Shown piece by piece: positions 30,331 through 54,880 of a DNA stretch of 64,000 nt. The notes beneath the pieces are model-generated. The model made no database searches. It worked only from the letters and a program-made list of their open reading frames with translations, and was not told the DNA's origin. Origin of the DNA: Phoebastria nigripes (Eukaryota > Chordata > Aves > Procellariiformes > Diomedeidae); assembly GCA_035582835.1 (NCBI GenBank), contig JAYKAV010002955.1:943707-1007706 (forward strand). Direction: 5' to 3'. The position numbers and the translations under genes were made by a program. The number at the start of each line of letters is the position of its first letter. Positions within the stretch are counted from its first letter, which is position 1.

Positions 30331-30453
30331 CTCACAGCTGACTTAAGTAGTGGAGATGCAGTGATGGTTCCCTCACAGCTGACTTAAGTAGTGGAGATGC
30401 AGTGGTGGTTCCCTCACAGCTGACTTAAGTAGTGGAGATGCAGTGATGGTTCC
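30331..30453. repeat. Minisatellite, 3 x 41 bp
   Basis: Three consecutive 41-bp units start at 30331, 30372 and 30413. Each begins ctcacagctgacttaagtag and ends with a ggttcc word. Copies 1 and 3 are identical and copy 2 differs by one base (gtggtgg for gtgatgg). The near-identity indicates a recent expansion, so copy number may vary between individuals. Confidence 0.97.
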
Positions 30454-31883
30454 CATCAGGAACGTCTTGTTGTTACTAGACAAACTTAAGATCATGCCAC
30501 CATTTCTTCACTGTTCTAATTCCCAGGTTAATTACATAAAACTGAAAGAAATATCCCTTAGTTCTGCTCCTGTAAGTGGACTTCGGTTTTGCTATACAGA
30601 CCAATAGATGGTTCCTCTGTAAGCCAAAGAGTCTGCAAATGGAGAGAGGCAGGGCCACACTAAACCTAGTGAGTTGGCCAGTAAAATATGGTGGTTTTTT
30701 TTTTTCTTATAACCCTACTGCAAGCATATGCATGTTAATTGTTTAATATTTCCTATGATCTCATGTAAAAAAAATTCTCGTAGCTGACTTTCATCCAAAC
30801 CTCCTTGTTGTTCATGAATTTGGCATTTCGAATCAGTCTTTCAGAGTAAGGATCCATTTACATAAGCTTTAGTTTGACATGTAGGTTTCAAGTAGTTGAC
30901 TTGGTGTCAAAATGTTGGGGTTTTCTTGTTCTTATGGTGAGAGATGGAGTCAGTACAAAATGAGATTTTTATCATTTGTCTTCACCATGGTTCCTGGTCT
31001 TCATATGCTTACCTTCATGCACAGAAATGCTTCTGAGATCAGAAGCTGTGTTTGAGACATCTGGTAAAAGATGAAGTATTAGGGTGGCTGGAAGCAGGAC
31101 GTAGTAATTTATTTTTTTTCCGTACCATCTCTCTTATTTAAACCGCCACTTTGTTTTCAAGTTGTGGATATATTATGGTGTAAATTCTTGTAGTTCTCCC
31201 CTCACAGTGTCATCTACAATGCTAAACTGCACAATGCACAGCACAGCTTCTCTCCTGGGCACACAGCGTTCTCAACCAAATTCATTTTCATGCCTTTTAA
31301 TTGAATAATATAAGAATTCTTTAGAGCTTTATTTGAAAAGTCTCACAGGGAGGAGGAAGCTGAAGTAACAAAAATAAATAAAACATAGATCTACTGTGTT
31401 TTGACAACTAAAGGGAAAAGTGTTTGAAAATCCAAAAGCATTGATTTTTCTGAAAAATTCATGTAGGCTTTTATTTGTGTGAAAGTTGAAAACCACAAAA
31501 TATGAATTTGTTTAAGAATGTGCTGTAGTTTCTGTCTCATGCAATTTCACAGTGAAATAAAAAGGCATAAAATGATCTGTCACTTTCATATGCACAGTTG
31601 TATCTTTTGATCATGTTACTGCACAATATCTGGAACAACGCTTCTATTAAAAGACACTACTTACAAGAACCAAAAGGTTATTAAGTGCTGTGAAATAGCA
31701 TTTTATGTTAGAAGCATCGCATTTTATGGTACTTTCCAATGGAAAGGGAAGACAACTGTTACAGGTTAAATCAGCTGAATAGCCTTTGTTGTAATGGATG
31801 CTTCTTTTGAGTAAAAAATAATGCCACAACGATTTTATTTCATTTATTTTTATTTCATCATTCTTGTTTTTAACTTTCCCTAG

Positions 31884-43742
<11,859 letters not shown>

Positions 43743-44640
43743 CCTATGAAAACAGCATTCCCAACATCGGAGATTTCAACTTCAGCGTGTGGAAAACAAA
43801 CAAAACAAAACAAAACCCTGGATTTTGATTAAAGGCAAAACCATGAACTTACAGGAGGAGACGATTATTATTTTAGAAACTGGTCCAATATACAGTATAA
43901 AAGGAAAAGGTGGGAGACAAAAAGAAGATTTGGAAACATTTTTTCCTCCGTATAAATTGTAGTTTGTCCCTGTCCAGTGGACTGATTCACTGTTTCTGTG
44001 TCCTATGGGTTCTTTGTTAAGCAAGAGAAGTTAGTAGTTAATTATATCATGAATGTACTTGTCTGTGTACAGTTTTTAGAACATTAAAAAGGGTTTGTTT
44101 GCTTAGCTGTCAACAAGGAAAAACATAAGGGAGGCATTCAACAAACCAATTTTGAGATTAAAAATCCTTTCTTTTATATTTTAAAACATGCCCAAAAATG
44201 AGGCAGTTGGCAAACTTCTCAGGACAATGAATTTTTCCCATTTTTCTTTCTACGCCACACAGTGCATTGTTTTTTCTACCTGCTTGTCTTATTTTTTAGA
44301 ATAATTTAGTAAACAAAAGAAAAACAGTTTCTCCTAATTTTGGCATGAATTCCCTTATTTCAAAATGAAGACAACCTTGCAAAGAGATTTTGAGGAAAAA
44401 AAAAAAAAAAGGTTTTGTATAAACGAGCATTGTGCTTTTTGTCACCAGTTAAAGTATATATTATTGGTGGTATGCGAAAAAGGCACTAGACTACTGAAAA
44501 GTAGCAGCATTTCATTGCCTACATTGATTCCTTCCTGGTAATGTGGTAGGCTAGCAATATTTTTGGTTAAAATCATGTTTGTGACTGTAACCATTTGTAT
44601 GAATTATTTTAAAGAAATAAAAATCCCAGACAAATATCAT
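43743..44640 (+). other. CTBP1: CTBP1 3' UTR
   Basis: This is untranslated sequence from the stop codon to an estimated cleavage site about 20 bases past AATAAA at 44616. It contains an AAAAC-type repeat near 43798-43817, an ATTAAA at 44083 that could serve as a weak proximal signal, and an A15 run at 44396-44410 that may prime oligo-dT internally. The estimated length of about 0.9 kb is compatible with a typical CTBP1 transcript. The end was not verified by any transcript. Confidence 0.7.
44616..44621 (+). promoter_or_regulatory. CTBP1: CTBP1 poly(A) signal AATAAA
   Basis: A canonical hexamer is followed by a CA-containing cleavage zone (about 44630-44640) and then a G/U- and U-rich element (tatgtgtaaaaatttttat). 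This is the best-formed signal after the stop codon. Further AATAAA copies at 44789 and 45004 could give longer transcripts. Confidence 0.7.
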
Positions 44641-44987
44641 ATGTGTAAAAATTTTTATTTCTAGTAACTGTTTATTCAACTTTTATTAGGTTTCTTAGCT
44701 GTAATTTTTAAACAGATGCTGTCAAGTATTTCATTTCTAGCTTTACTTTGCTCTCTGTTGTTTGTAATACTGTCTTGGAAGCCTGAAAAATAAAAAAAAA
44801 TAATTCTTTCCATACCATTTTTCCCTTTACATTTCGTAAATGTTGATCTTTTTTCCTGTGTTTCTAATGGAGTTTGAAATTAAGATGGATTTTGATTTGT
44901 ACACCGGCATCATCGGCTACAGTATGGTAACAGCATTTATGCCACCGCTGTGGGCAGAGCAGAGGAGGTACAACAGCAACACAACAG

Positions 44988-45008
44988 TAATAATAATAAT
45001 AATAATAA
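44988..45008. repeat. (TAA)7 microsatellite
   Basis: Seven TAA units lie just upstream of gtcttttgcc. The final units create an AATAAA hexamer at 45004, so the repeat length also affects a potential distal poly(A) signal. Confidence 0.95.
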
Positions 45009-47393
45009 ACGTCTTTTGCCGAAGTCCAACATGAGAAGTGTCCATTGTTTTATTTGCTTTTGTGATGATGGAAGCGTGCAGCAGGACGTAATTGTATTTG
45101 CTATATTGAAGGAGTTTGTTTCTTTGAGCACAGGCAGAAGTGTTTTCAAGGCAGGTTGGATTTCAGCTGGAAGCTGTTTTGGCCTTTCCTGTGCTCCTGG
45201 ATAAGATGTCCTTCATCCCTACACAGTTTGAAAAGGCAAGACAAAAGTTTAGCTGCTGCAAGAAGGAAATCCAGGATGGGCAAAAGTGAACCTGGACATA
45301 AACCTCCTCGGTGGTCTCTTGTCTATTTGTTCACTATTAATTTGAACCAGTAACTGTGCACCTAAGGTTAGTGAGCTATTTTTATGGGATCTATGAGAAG
45401 TTACTGTCCCCCATTCCTGCAAGTCTACAGAGCGGCCTCCACTTCTGTTAGGAAAATGTTGGGAGGCTGCAAATCAAGAAAGACTGAAACTTGCGGGTCT
45501 GTACCCAAGGAGCACTGTATAAAGTGAAATTTTGTCTCCATGGAAGAGTGGAAGGTTTTTGCCTTGAACATTTAGAGCCAAAAATGTCATCCATTACAAT
45601 TTCTTTGATGGTAAAACCATTCCTATTCCCTCCATGAAACAAAACAGAGAACAGCCCTAAAGCTGCAAGTTATCCCAGCAAAGACACTTCTAACAGCTTT
45701 GTGGCCAAAAACTTGCAAAAAACCAAATGCAGTCTCCTGCAGTTGAAGTAGGATTTCATATTTCGTTGGTAATTCATGTTTTAAGATGCTTCTTTGTCAG
45801 GCTGAAGATGCTTCTTTAACATATGTAAAACAAACATTCAACATCTGGCTGCACAGAATCGCTGACAGTCTCATTTGCAACCAAATTTCCCAAGGAAAAC
45901 CAAGAGGGGTTTTTTTTCCCTTCTCTTGCATCAGTTTGGACGTGGCTTATGTAAGTAAGCTTTGTTTCCAGTGAATCAATAAATTAATGAACTAGATAGA
46001 AATGAAGGCACCAATATTTATTGCATGCACTTCTTGGGCTCACTTCTGAAGCTTGCTGTCCTTCAACTGCATATTTTTGAGCTGTCAGCCGTGCTTGCTC
46101 AGGCACAAACTTTTTCAGGATTTGAGCCTGAAATACTGCACTGATGGGTGCGATAGGGCATTGCCACAGCGGTGGTAACATGCTGTATGCTGGTGCTTGA
46201 AATATATCTGGCGGTCTGACTGGTGGAGAGTAATCCAGTTTCCTGCTTCTATTGGAGCAGAAAGGAAAAGCCATCCAGGCAATGACAAGACCGATGGGTA
46301 CTGACTTCGGGGTTATGGTCTGAAAAGCTGAATTAAAAAATTAAAAAAAAAAAAAAGGCTTGGAGTAAATGACGAACTGGAAAAGTGTACCATAATAAAC
46401 ACAGGCTGTTATGCCAGACTAACCTTGTATCTTTTACAGCTGCTTTTGTAAGTGGAAATGTGATTAGATTTCCTCCATCTGGTAAAGGATGTGCAAAATA
46501 AAGTTTAGACAGAAGAAGGTGCAGTTAGTGGGAAAATACAAAAAGGGGGAAGGCAATGGCAGCAGAGGGCCAGAGATGACCTGATGTTGAAAGGTGAAAG
46601 AGGTGATCAAAGTGCCTGCCTCAAACAGTCGGGATGTTTTTTGGTGGTGTTACTTGAATTGAGGATCTTGGCCAAGAAGGAGGCCAGCCACTGAAACTGC
46701 TGCTGGCTCAAGGATTGTAGGCATCACCAGTGCGCAGGAGGCTCTGGAGCCTGCACAAGAATTTGATGGTATCAAAGAATGGGCTGTTAGAAGCAGAAAG
46801 ATACCAGTCGTGCAAATGCAAAGTCAAGTAGTTGCAAGTTGAAACAAAAACTTGTCAGAAAAAGGAGCCATAAGTGATTTCCCATGGTAGGACTGATTGA
46901 TTGCCACTGTGGGGCAGCCGTGGAAAAGAGCAGTATGACGGCAGATGCATCCGACACAGTATTTTTGGTAGGGATGAGAATGGATCAGAGATGCTACACG
47001 GGACCTGGAGCGTTNGATGTGTAGTTTTGGTCATGCATTTTGGAAAGGGTGAGCTCGAGCTGAAGTCATGGCAAAGACCTGCTCTCAAAATGACTGAAGG
47101 TGTGGAGGGCTTATCATGTGAGAGGAAATCAGAATAACTTGGCTTTTTCAGCTTAAAGTGAAGGCTGAGTTGGGGAAATGACTATCAATAATAAATGCTG
47201 AGGAGGAAGGAGAAATGTTAAAGAATATGCTGGTATATGAACAGACAAGCATAAATGGGGGTGGGAGAAGACGCCTGTCAGCAGGGAGGTCCTGGGACAG
47301 GTTTCCAGTTGGGGTGACTGGGAGTCAGTCCTGAAGTCCCTGCATCTTGAGTTGGGTTTTTTGTTTTGTTTTTGTGTTTGGGGTTTTGTTGAA

Positions 47394-47418
47394 TTTTTTT
47401 TTTTTTTTTTTTTTTTTT
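47394..47418. repeat. T25 homopolymer
   Basis: Twenty-five thymines are preceded by a T/G-rich stretch (tttgttttgtttttgtgtttg). This could be the reverse-strand tail of a retroposed sequence, but no element body is recognisable next to it. Confidence 0.9.
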
Positions 47419-50400
47419 AAACTTTGTTTTTACAATCCAAAATGTGAGAACATTGTTTAAAGGTCATACGAGGTTGCAACCAAACCAACAACTAGAGGCC
47501 TTTTCCATTCAGGGTAAAACACTTCAGCTTCCTTTATAACAAGCCTCAAGGCTTTTTCCTTTAGTATGTTTTTTTGAGAAAATGCCCTATTATTTGCTTG
47601 TCCAGCCTTCTACCTCAAATGATTAAGGCTGGCTTTCCAAATGACTGTGACTGCTGTAGTCTGGCTGTTACCAGCTTACTCCTTGCCTCAGACCAGAGAG
47701 TTTTCTTCTCCTCTTGTTTAATCTCAGTGGATGCTTCAATAATGTCAGTCGTTCTGCTTGAAGGAGAAGGCAGCGCTGCCGGTATTTCCTTTATTCAGTT
47801 CACTCCAACCTTTCTACCTTTTGTAAATTGAAAAAAATAAAAAAAAAAAAAGGAAAAAGGCAAAAAAAAAAAGTAGTCATCGGTTTTAAGGGCAGAGAGT
47901 AACATTAGATCATTTCTCTGACCACTTAGTAAAGCCGCTACACGGGATATGCTTCATCATTAAACCTGATACTGTGTTTTGACTTAAGTAAAACTTTCAG
48001 AAAGATTTCTAGTCTTTATATTAAAATGTCAAATGATGGGGTTTTTGCTATTTTCTTTGATAGTTTGTTTAAATGGGGGATAACCGTCACTATAATTTTT
48101 AAACTGCTTTATTTAATTTGGCTTTCCCTGTCTCTAAATTCCAGTTATTGTTTCATGTTGAACATGAGGTCATGTAGGCTGACTTGAATTTAGTGAGCGT
48201 GTCACATTTTAGCCAATTTGCCTTTGTACTGAGGTCAGTGACACATCTTCCAGGAAGACCAAACAGTGTTATTCATCTGTTTTCTTTTCCAGTTTCTTTC
48301 ATTATACTGTACATCCTTTCCTTTGTGGCTCTGTATTTTTGTCCTTTTGAATGACATAGTCCAATATGGTTCTCTTCTACAGATGAAATTATGGGATTTC
48401 TGATGTCTGACTTTCAGCTATTGTCTTCTTGCCTCCATTGACTTTCTGATTTCCTTGCTAAACTATTTTCCTGCAAAGTCACAAGTGCTCGAAGAATTTG
48501 ATTAATCCTCGTCTTGGTCTTCAAATTGCATTTGCCGAGGTAGAGCTGAGCACCTCATTAGTAGCGAAAGCTCCACTTCGAGTAGATGCTCAACACGGTG
48601 GTCCCGCTCCCGTAGTCCGAGTGCTCGCTTTCATCCCACCGTCTGGACCCGTTGCGCATCAGCCGCTTGCAGAATGCACCTTATCTGGGTCTTGTACCTC
48701 CTATCAGGCTGGCTGTCCCTCGACACTTGCCTCCCGTCCTTCTTCCTTGTTTCCTTCCAGCGTTCGGGGGACCTGGAACATTACTTTTAGAATTCTTCCC
48801 TTTTTTAGAAGAAGTGTCCTTTGGTCAGTTCTACTTTTCATCTGTGAATTCCAGCTCAACACAGACCAGTTGTTTTTCAGCTCTCTCCTTGGCTGACCTC
48901 CATGCACACTACCTCGCTAAACCCATATCCGATATTCTATTTTTTATGTCCACTTTTGGGCTTGGGATCGCGCAGTTGGTCTTTTTTTATGCAGTTCCTC
49001 ATCTGGAGTTTCCTTCCTACGTTTTCTGTACTACAGAAACAATTATGGCTCTTCAAATCTAGTCTCAGCACTTTTCTTTGCCTTTACATTTCGGCTCAGA
49101 GTCAGAACGGAGTGTTTTCTTGAAGGAGCATTGTTTGTTTTGGGGGGGGGGGGAGTGGTTGTGACACTGTGTCAAGGCTGCCATAAACAGACTAAAGTAC
49201 GTCCTTGGGATGATTAGAGGCATTTGAGACATTTCCAAGACGATGTAGATGATTCTCTGAGCGTGCCAATCCGTTGAAGACATTTGTTACTTACACGGTC
49301 TTCAACAACATATCTATCCCCCTTCTTTCATGTGCTGCCTAAAAAGGATAAGCCGTTGCCGGTTGGAAGCGTTGACAATCTGCTCAAGAAATAAAGTAAG
49401 GAAGTTTAAAAAAATACATTTAAATACTTGAATGCATTTTGAGATGCAAAGATTTAAAGTAATAAAAAGGAGCAAAATTATTAGCTTAAATTGCCACGAG
49501 AGCCTTTTTACATATCAAATTTGATGTATTAGAGGTAGACAATTATGTGCCAATGTGACAGTGCTATTTCTTTGTCTGTGCTGTGAAAGCAGAGTCCTTG
49601 TATAGTTTGGGAAAAACTTACGGAGCTGCTCCTCCCTGGATGAACCCTAAGAGTTAGGGCAGCAAATCAACATCTAAAAATAAATCTCCTGAGGAGCTGA
49701 CATCTCAGACTTGTGTTTCCAAACCCCTCCAGCCATTTTCAAAATGTCCCGCCCGATACAATGGATTGAATTCTCAAGCCAGTTGCCTCCAACGCAGCTG
49801 TCGGCTTCACAGCATATTCCCCTTCCCGGGAACTCAGCAAGCAGCAGTACTTGCTCTTCAGCACACCTAAAAGCATCAGAGTAAATCCCATTTAAGTCGC
49901 CGTTGCTGTTTAGCAGGATTTCGGTTAAGCCCTCATGTAAAGTTAAGTCTGTGCTGTATTTTACTGTTCTTAAACCACAACAGAAAGAGAATCTGCTTTT
50001 GGTGTTTTCCAGTAACATATTTGCTGTTACCAGCACCAATAGTTTTCATATTAAAATGGAGTCAGGGGACTTCCAACTTCTTCTTGCTATGGGTTTTTGG
50101 TCATTTTGCTGTTTGCTTGCCCATGTTTTTTAAAGGCCTAGCGTATGTGAAATGTGTTTATCGTGTTACGAAGTTATGGTGAAAGATCTATATTTATCTC
50201 TTAAGTTATAGCCGTTTGTAATTAGTCCAAGGCCATCACTTTCCATTCCAAGCTTGAAGTGGAAAGCCTGTCCTTTGAAACGGATTGCTGAAACTGGAGG
50301 TTTTCAAGAATTCATATTCTGAACAGCTGTCTTTTTTTTTCTTTTTCCTTTTCCTCCTGCAGACCGACCATTTTAAGCACAGGATACAGCCCTCGTATTG

Positions 50401-53400
50401 CAAGAAGCACAGGTAAGAGATGAAAAATCTCCACTGTGACTCAAAGCTCATTTTTAGAGGTTTTCAACCTCTGTAAATTCAAAGGATAAAGGCACGGTTT
50501 TGCATCATGTAACTAGTAGCTGACATCTGATCCCATTTTACAGAAAAATAAAAGTCTTAAGTTTGTTGAAAGAGCAATATTAAATTGTGACCCCCTTGGA
50601 TTGTGGCACACATCCCACTTGAATTTTCTTATGCATCCCGGAGTGAAATGTGTCATTCCAGTGAATGTCTTCCCTGACGACACAGGCTCAGGGACCAAAC
50701 CTCACCATTTGGAGAACTCTCTTCATGTGTTATGTCTAACGTTGCTGGAAGTAGGCTGAGGTTTCTGACGTTGCTGCGATCCCCAAAGCATTTTAGTTTT
50801 CATCTGCAATTAATTGTCAGTGGAGCTGCCAGTGACTCCCCGTAGTTTGTGATGTATTTGTGAAAGACAGCTGTGAGTTCAGATCTAAGCAGACACCACA
50901 GGTTTTCCTTTGAAAAGGCTGTTGACTAGCCATTAGATGGTGGCTGTTCTTAAATCTAGATTCATCTGTCTGGGCTCTCTCTTCTGCTTGTCTTTGGCGA
51001 CCTAAGTGAAAGCTTAAGAGGAATAGCTCATGTATATAGTCTTTCCAATTAAGTGCCTGAGGTTACAGTAGAATAAACCAGGGACAGCCTCTGCAGATCC
51101 CAGTGTGTCTGGTGTAAACTTCTCATGGCAATGAATCTAATTTTCTAGTTTCAGAGTGGCTTCATTACTTAGGAAATGCACACTATAGAAATGAAATGCC
51201 ACCCAGAAGAGGTACCTCTGTGCGCTGCTGCTTATCCGCTCTCTCTCCAGACACCTACAACCCACTGAAAATCCATCCCCTGAAGACACAGAAGGATGAA
51301 ACTTCTCCGACCTGTGGTGCTGTTTTTGAAAAACTACTCTGATAATCCAAATCTGATAATTCACCCCCAATATCTATTATTGTGAAGTTTAAAATTCCAA
51401 ACGTTGGAAACGCTCTTAAACAGATGCTTAGGCTCGGCTCCATCAGCCTCTGACATCCCTTTGGGGAGGTAGATTCCTGGGTAGAAAGGGGGATGTTTTG
51501 TTGTTTGTGATATGTGAATTTTTTCAAAATTCTTTTTTAGCATGTACGTTCCAGGGGGCTGGACCTTCCGAAATGCGGTGTCTGCTCAGCCTGGGGAGGG
51601 AAAGTTTGCCTGCTGTAACCTTCACCCGGTTGAACGTGTCAGGGGATAGAAATTGCGGTCTGACCCTCGTGGTAAGTTAAATATATGAAAATGTAATAGC
51701 AGAATGCAATGTAATAATGTGCTTTCCCGTCTGACAAGCCTGAGCTTGTGGAGGTGCCGAGTGGCAGCTGCTGCGGTACCAACCCAAACCTTTGGCTTCA
51801 GTGAGACAGATGATCTAAGCTTGTTTCATGCCAACCTCTGCATTTTACAATAGGAACGAAGTCAGATGCTGAACTGTTGTTTTCTCAAATTCCCTTCTCA
51901 GAAATCCCTTGCTGCTCGCTGTTTCAAGCCAGGGCTGCATTCTGGCTCCGGAGCACCCGGGCTGTGCTACATGAGCTTTTCTATTGATGTCTCTGCTAAA
52001 TTTAAGAACCACAGGTGATCTGCTTTGTGATTGTTATAGATGCTATATATTTTTTTTTTTTTTTTAATTGCTACTATCTCCTTCTGCTATTTTCCTCCCA
52101 AGAGCTGGGAGCTGATGGGCACTTTGGATGACAAAGGCACAAAAATCCCCCGATCCCTCCCCGATAGCCACTAGGTGGCAAAACAGACGCTTCGTGCATG
52201 GAGACCGCACCGCCAAACCCCGTTAAAGCAGCGTCCTCTGCTTTCCCTGCGACTGCTTTAAGCCGCCTCTCTCAATATTATTTTTTTATAAGCTGTTATG
52301 GCATATTTAGATGCTGTACATGGANGATCTTCAGTTTAAAAGTCTGTAAATGCTCCCATTCTTAATTACGTATCGGTCGTTCAGGGTTTAAGCCTGCCCA
52401 GAGNGTTTCAGCGGCAGAATTTGCCATCGTATCACAGAGTTTGGAGAGGATAAGGTATTAAACAGCCTGGTGAGACTGTTAATAAAGCTGTGTCAGTCCT
52501 GGCTCACCTGTGAATCACAGTTCAGGTGTCGTTTCCCTTCTTAAATTACGGACGGCTCAAAGACCTGGGACCTGTTCAGGGTAGAGGCTCTGTAAATGCT
52601 TTCTTGTATTTATAAACATGAAAATGAATATTTGAAGATAGTCCCTGCTCCAAATATTTTACAGGCACAAATATGAAGGCTCGTTAAAAAGCAGAGGGGA
52701 AACATAGACACCCTAGGCATTTTCTAAAGCCTGGGCATAGATTACGCTGTTTGTTATCCTGACTCTGTGACATTTTGTCCTCCATGGAATACGTCCTTGT
52801 GCTTTTGCCTACTGGAGAAGTCTCAAGTTACAGATTTCCATCATGGTCTGGTTTTTTTGTTTTCTCAATAGCTGTCAGGGGCCTTCACAGGGAAGTTTCC
52901 AGTTCCCTCTCTCTGACAGCAGCGCTCTTGGCTGGCTCCTTTCAGACAACTTTCACGCATCCAAGCCTGTCCTGCCCTTGTTGTCCTGGTCCCTAACAAT
53001 TCTGCTTGCACCTTACTGCTCTGCTGACCGTAGCTTTTTTGGGTAGTGGTACCTCTTCTTCATAGATGCTGGGATGTGAAACTCATCTGCTGCACACCTA
53101 GGTCCTGCGATGGCCTTCGGTGGCATGTTCACTCCCTCTCCCTCGGCAAAGCTTTCACTTGGGAAAGCAGAGAATTTGTTTTGCCCCAAAATGATGATCT
53201 GAAGTATCATGTTTTGGAATGTGGTGGGAATCTCCCATTCTGGAACAATGAAAAACATGAGCAGAATTAGATTTCCTCTGCTTCTCTGTGTCTCTGGCAG
53301 ACTGGACATTAAAGTCTACGTGTTAAAATTAGGCACAATGGGTCGGGTCTAATCAGAAACAGTGGATGCGAAGCAGATTTTTGACCACTCATTTATTAAT

Positions 53401-53448
53401 GGAGCATTCTGAATGGCAGGTGATATATAATGCTATGGAAAATACAGC

Positions 53449-53473
53449 ATGATGCTTATCACTTAAGCATCAT
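53449..53473. repeat. Perfect 10-bp-arm inverted repeat
   Basis: The arms atgatgctta (53449-53458) and taagcatcat (53464-53473) flank a 5-base loop, tcact. It lies at the left edge of the AT-rich block that also holds the homeodomain-like dyads. It may be a dimeric transcription-factor site or chance. Confidence 0.7.
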
Positions 53474-54233
53474 AATGTTCACGTGGCCACACTATGGTTT
53501 CACAAAGTATTGGAANTCTGGATTTTGCTAACTTTTGAGTACTTGCCTTCGGAATCTTAGTGCTGATATTCTAATATGTGTATTCATAATTTCATTTTTA
53601 GTTCTTGTGGCTTCGAGCAGTTCTGGCTATTTTAATGCTGTGACGGATCTGGTGAAGGTGAGTCTCCCATTGCCGCTGTCTGGAGGCAGGAGACTTCATT
53701 GTAGGTGGAAGGATAGCTGGAGGTCTGAAAAGTGCTGCTGGGCACTACCCTGATTTCTGAACAAAAAACGCAGGGTGCTCAGAGCTCAGTTTAGGCTGCC
53801 CACCGCGGTCCCTTGGATGCCTACTCAGGTCAGGCCCAGTGCTACCGGGTCCTGTTCCCATGGGCTGCAGCAGAAAGCTGCAGTTGCAACGCCCAAGTCA
53901 GGCACTTTCCATAGACATTCTGAATATGACTCACTGCATGATAAGAAAAAACAAATATCTCCAGGCCTTTCTTGTAACGTGACAGTTTTCAGCCATAATG
54001 TCCTTCAGTTTGCAATAATTTGCTACTGAAGGCAAAAGCAAAAAAAAATAACCTGCTAATGGAGTAACAACATATTTTCCAAGAGTGTTAAATATATAAA
54101 AATGGTGCTGGAATTACAACAGATTGACAATACGTATTTGTCTTTGGTAGACATGAGAAATATGGATAGCCATGTAATATAACCTGGTGGTCCCAGTTTA
54201 CAGCAAGGGTAATGTATTTGTTATTTATAAAGG

Positions 54234-54275
54234 GTTAATCAATGATTAACGGACATTACAATTAATGGTTAATTG
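54234..54275. promoter_or_regulatory. Two adjacent 17-bp homeodomain/HNF1-like dyads
   Basis: GTTAATCAATGATTAAC (54234-54250) is a perfect dyad with 8-bp arms about one base. CAATTAATGGTTAATTG (54259-54275) is a perfect dyad with 7-bp arms about TGG. They are 8 bp apart, with centres 25 bp apart. Both contain TAAT-type homeodomain cores, and the first resembles the HNF1 half-site GTTAAT with wider than usual spacing. Confidence 0.5.
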
Positions 54276-54880
54276 ATTGTTGTAGACTTAGTTCACACAC
54301 GGCTTGCAGCTATCTGTAACATTGCCTTCATGCTGTAATGTATTTATAGCAGTTATTAATCACGCACTAGTGTTTTTCAAATGTTCTCATTTTATTAGGT
54401 GTAACCAAATTTTCAATGGCACGTCAGTGAACTTGAGCTCTGCCTTTGCGTTAGCTACAGGGAAAACATAAGAAACCGGTTAACTTGGCCTTGCTTTCTT
54501 GAACGTGAGGAAATCATCAGCTGCATAAATTGGAGGCACTATCACATTATGAAAGCAATTTTAAGTAAAACATGCCATTTATGGAAGAAGCACACTTAAA
54601 GATTTTTGTAATTACAAATATTTGTACTGTTAAGTGAATTGCATTAAAGTATTTGTTGTTGTTGCTTTATTTCCCTGGAGGACTCTTCTGTAGTGGGAGC
54701 TTTGTTATGCTGATAAATGTGCCTGAAAGCTTTATAATGTACTGATGCATTGTAATGATAAATAGATCTGGTTAAGTAGTAAAGATCAAACACACAATTA
54801 AACAGACTGTAATATACATCTTGCTGAGCAAGGGAAAACTATAGTGGAATCAGTAAAGATGAATACAAATGGTTTTATTG

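Larger units (their letters stand above)
44641..53400. other. Downstream intergenic DNA, no gene recognised
   Basis: This stretch follows the CTBP1 poly(A) site. It contains AATAAA hexamers at 44789 and 45004, a (TAA)7 repeat at 44988-45008, T25 at 47394-47418, G12 at 49142-49153 and T16 at 52050-52065. Two overlapping open frames at 48498-48896 and 48652-49062 lie in a CT-rich stretch and match no family I know. No RNA gene or exon is supported. Confidence 0.6.
53400..54880. promoter_or_regulatory. Candidate conserved non-coding regulatory block
   Basis: This AT-rich, repeat-poor stretch is rich in TAAT/ATTA words. It contains two 17-bp dyads at 54234-54250 and 54259-54275. Long runs without simple repeats and many homeodomain-type core words are typical of distal enhancers near developmental genes, but conservation cannot be measured here. 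Confidence 0.35.
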
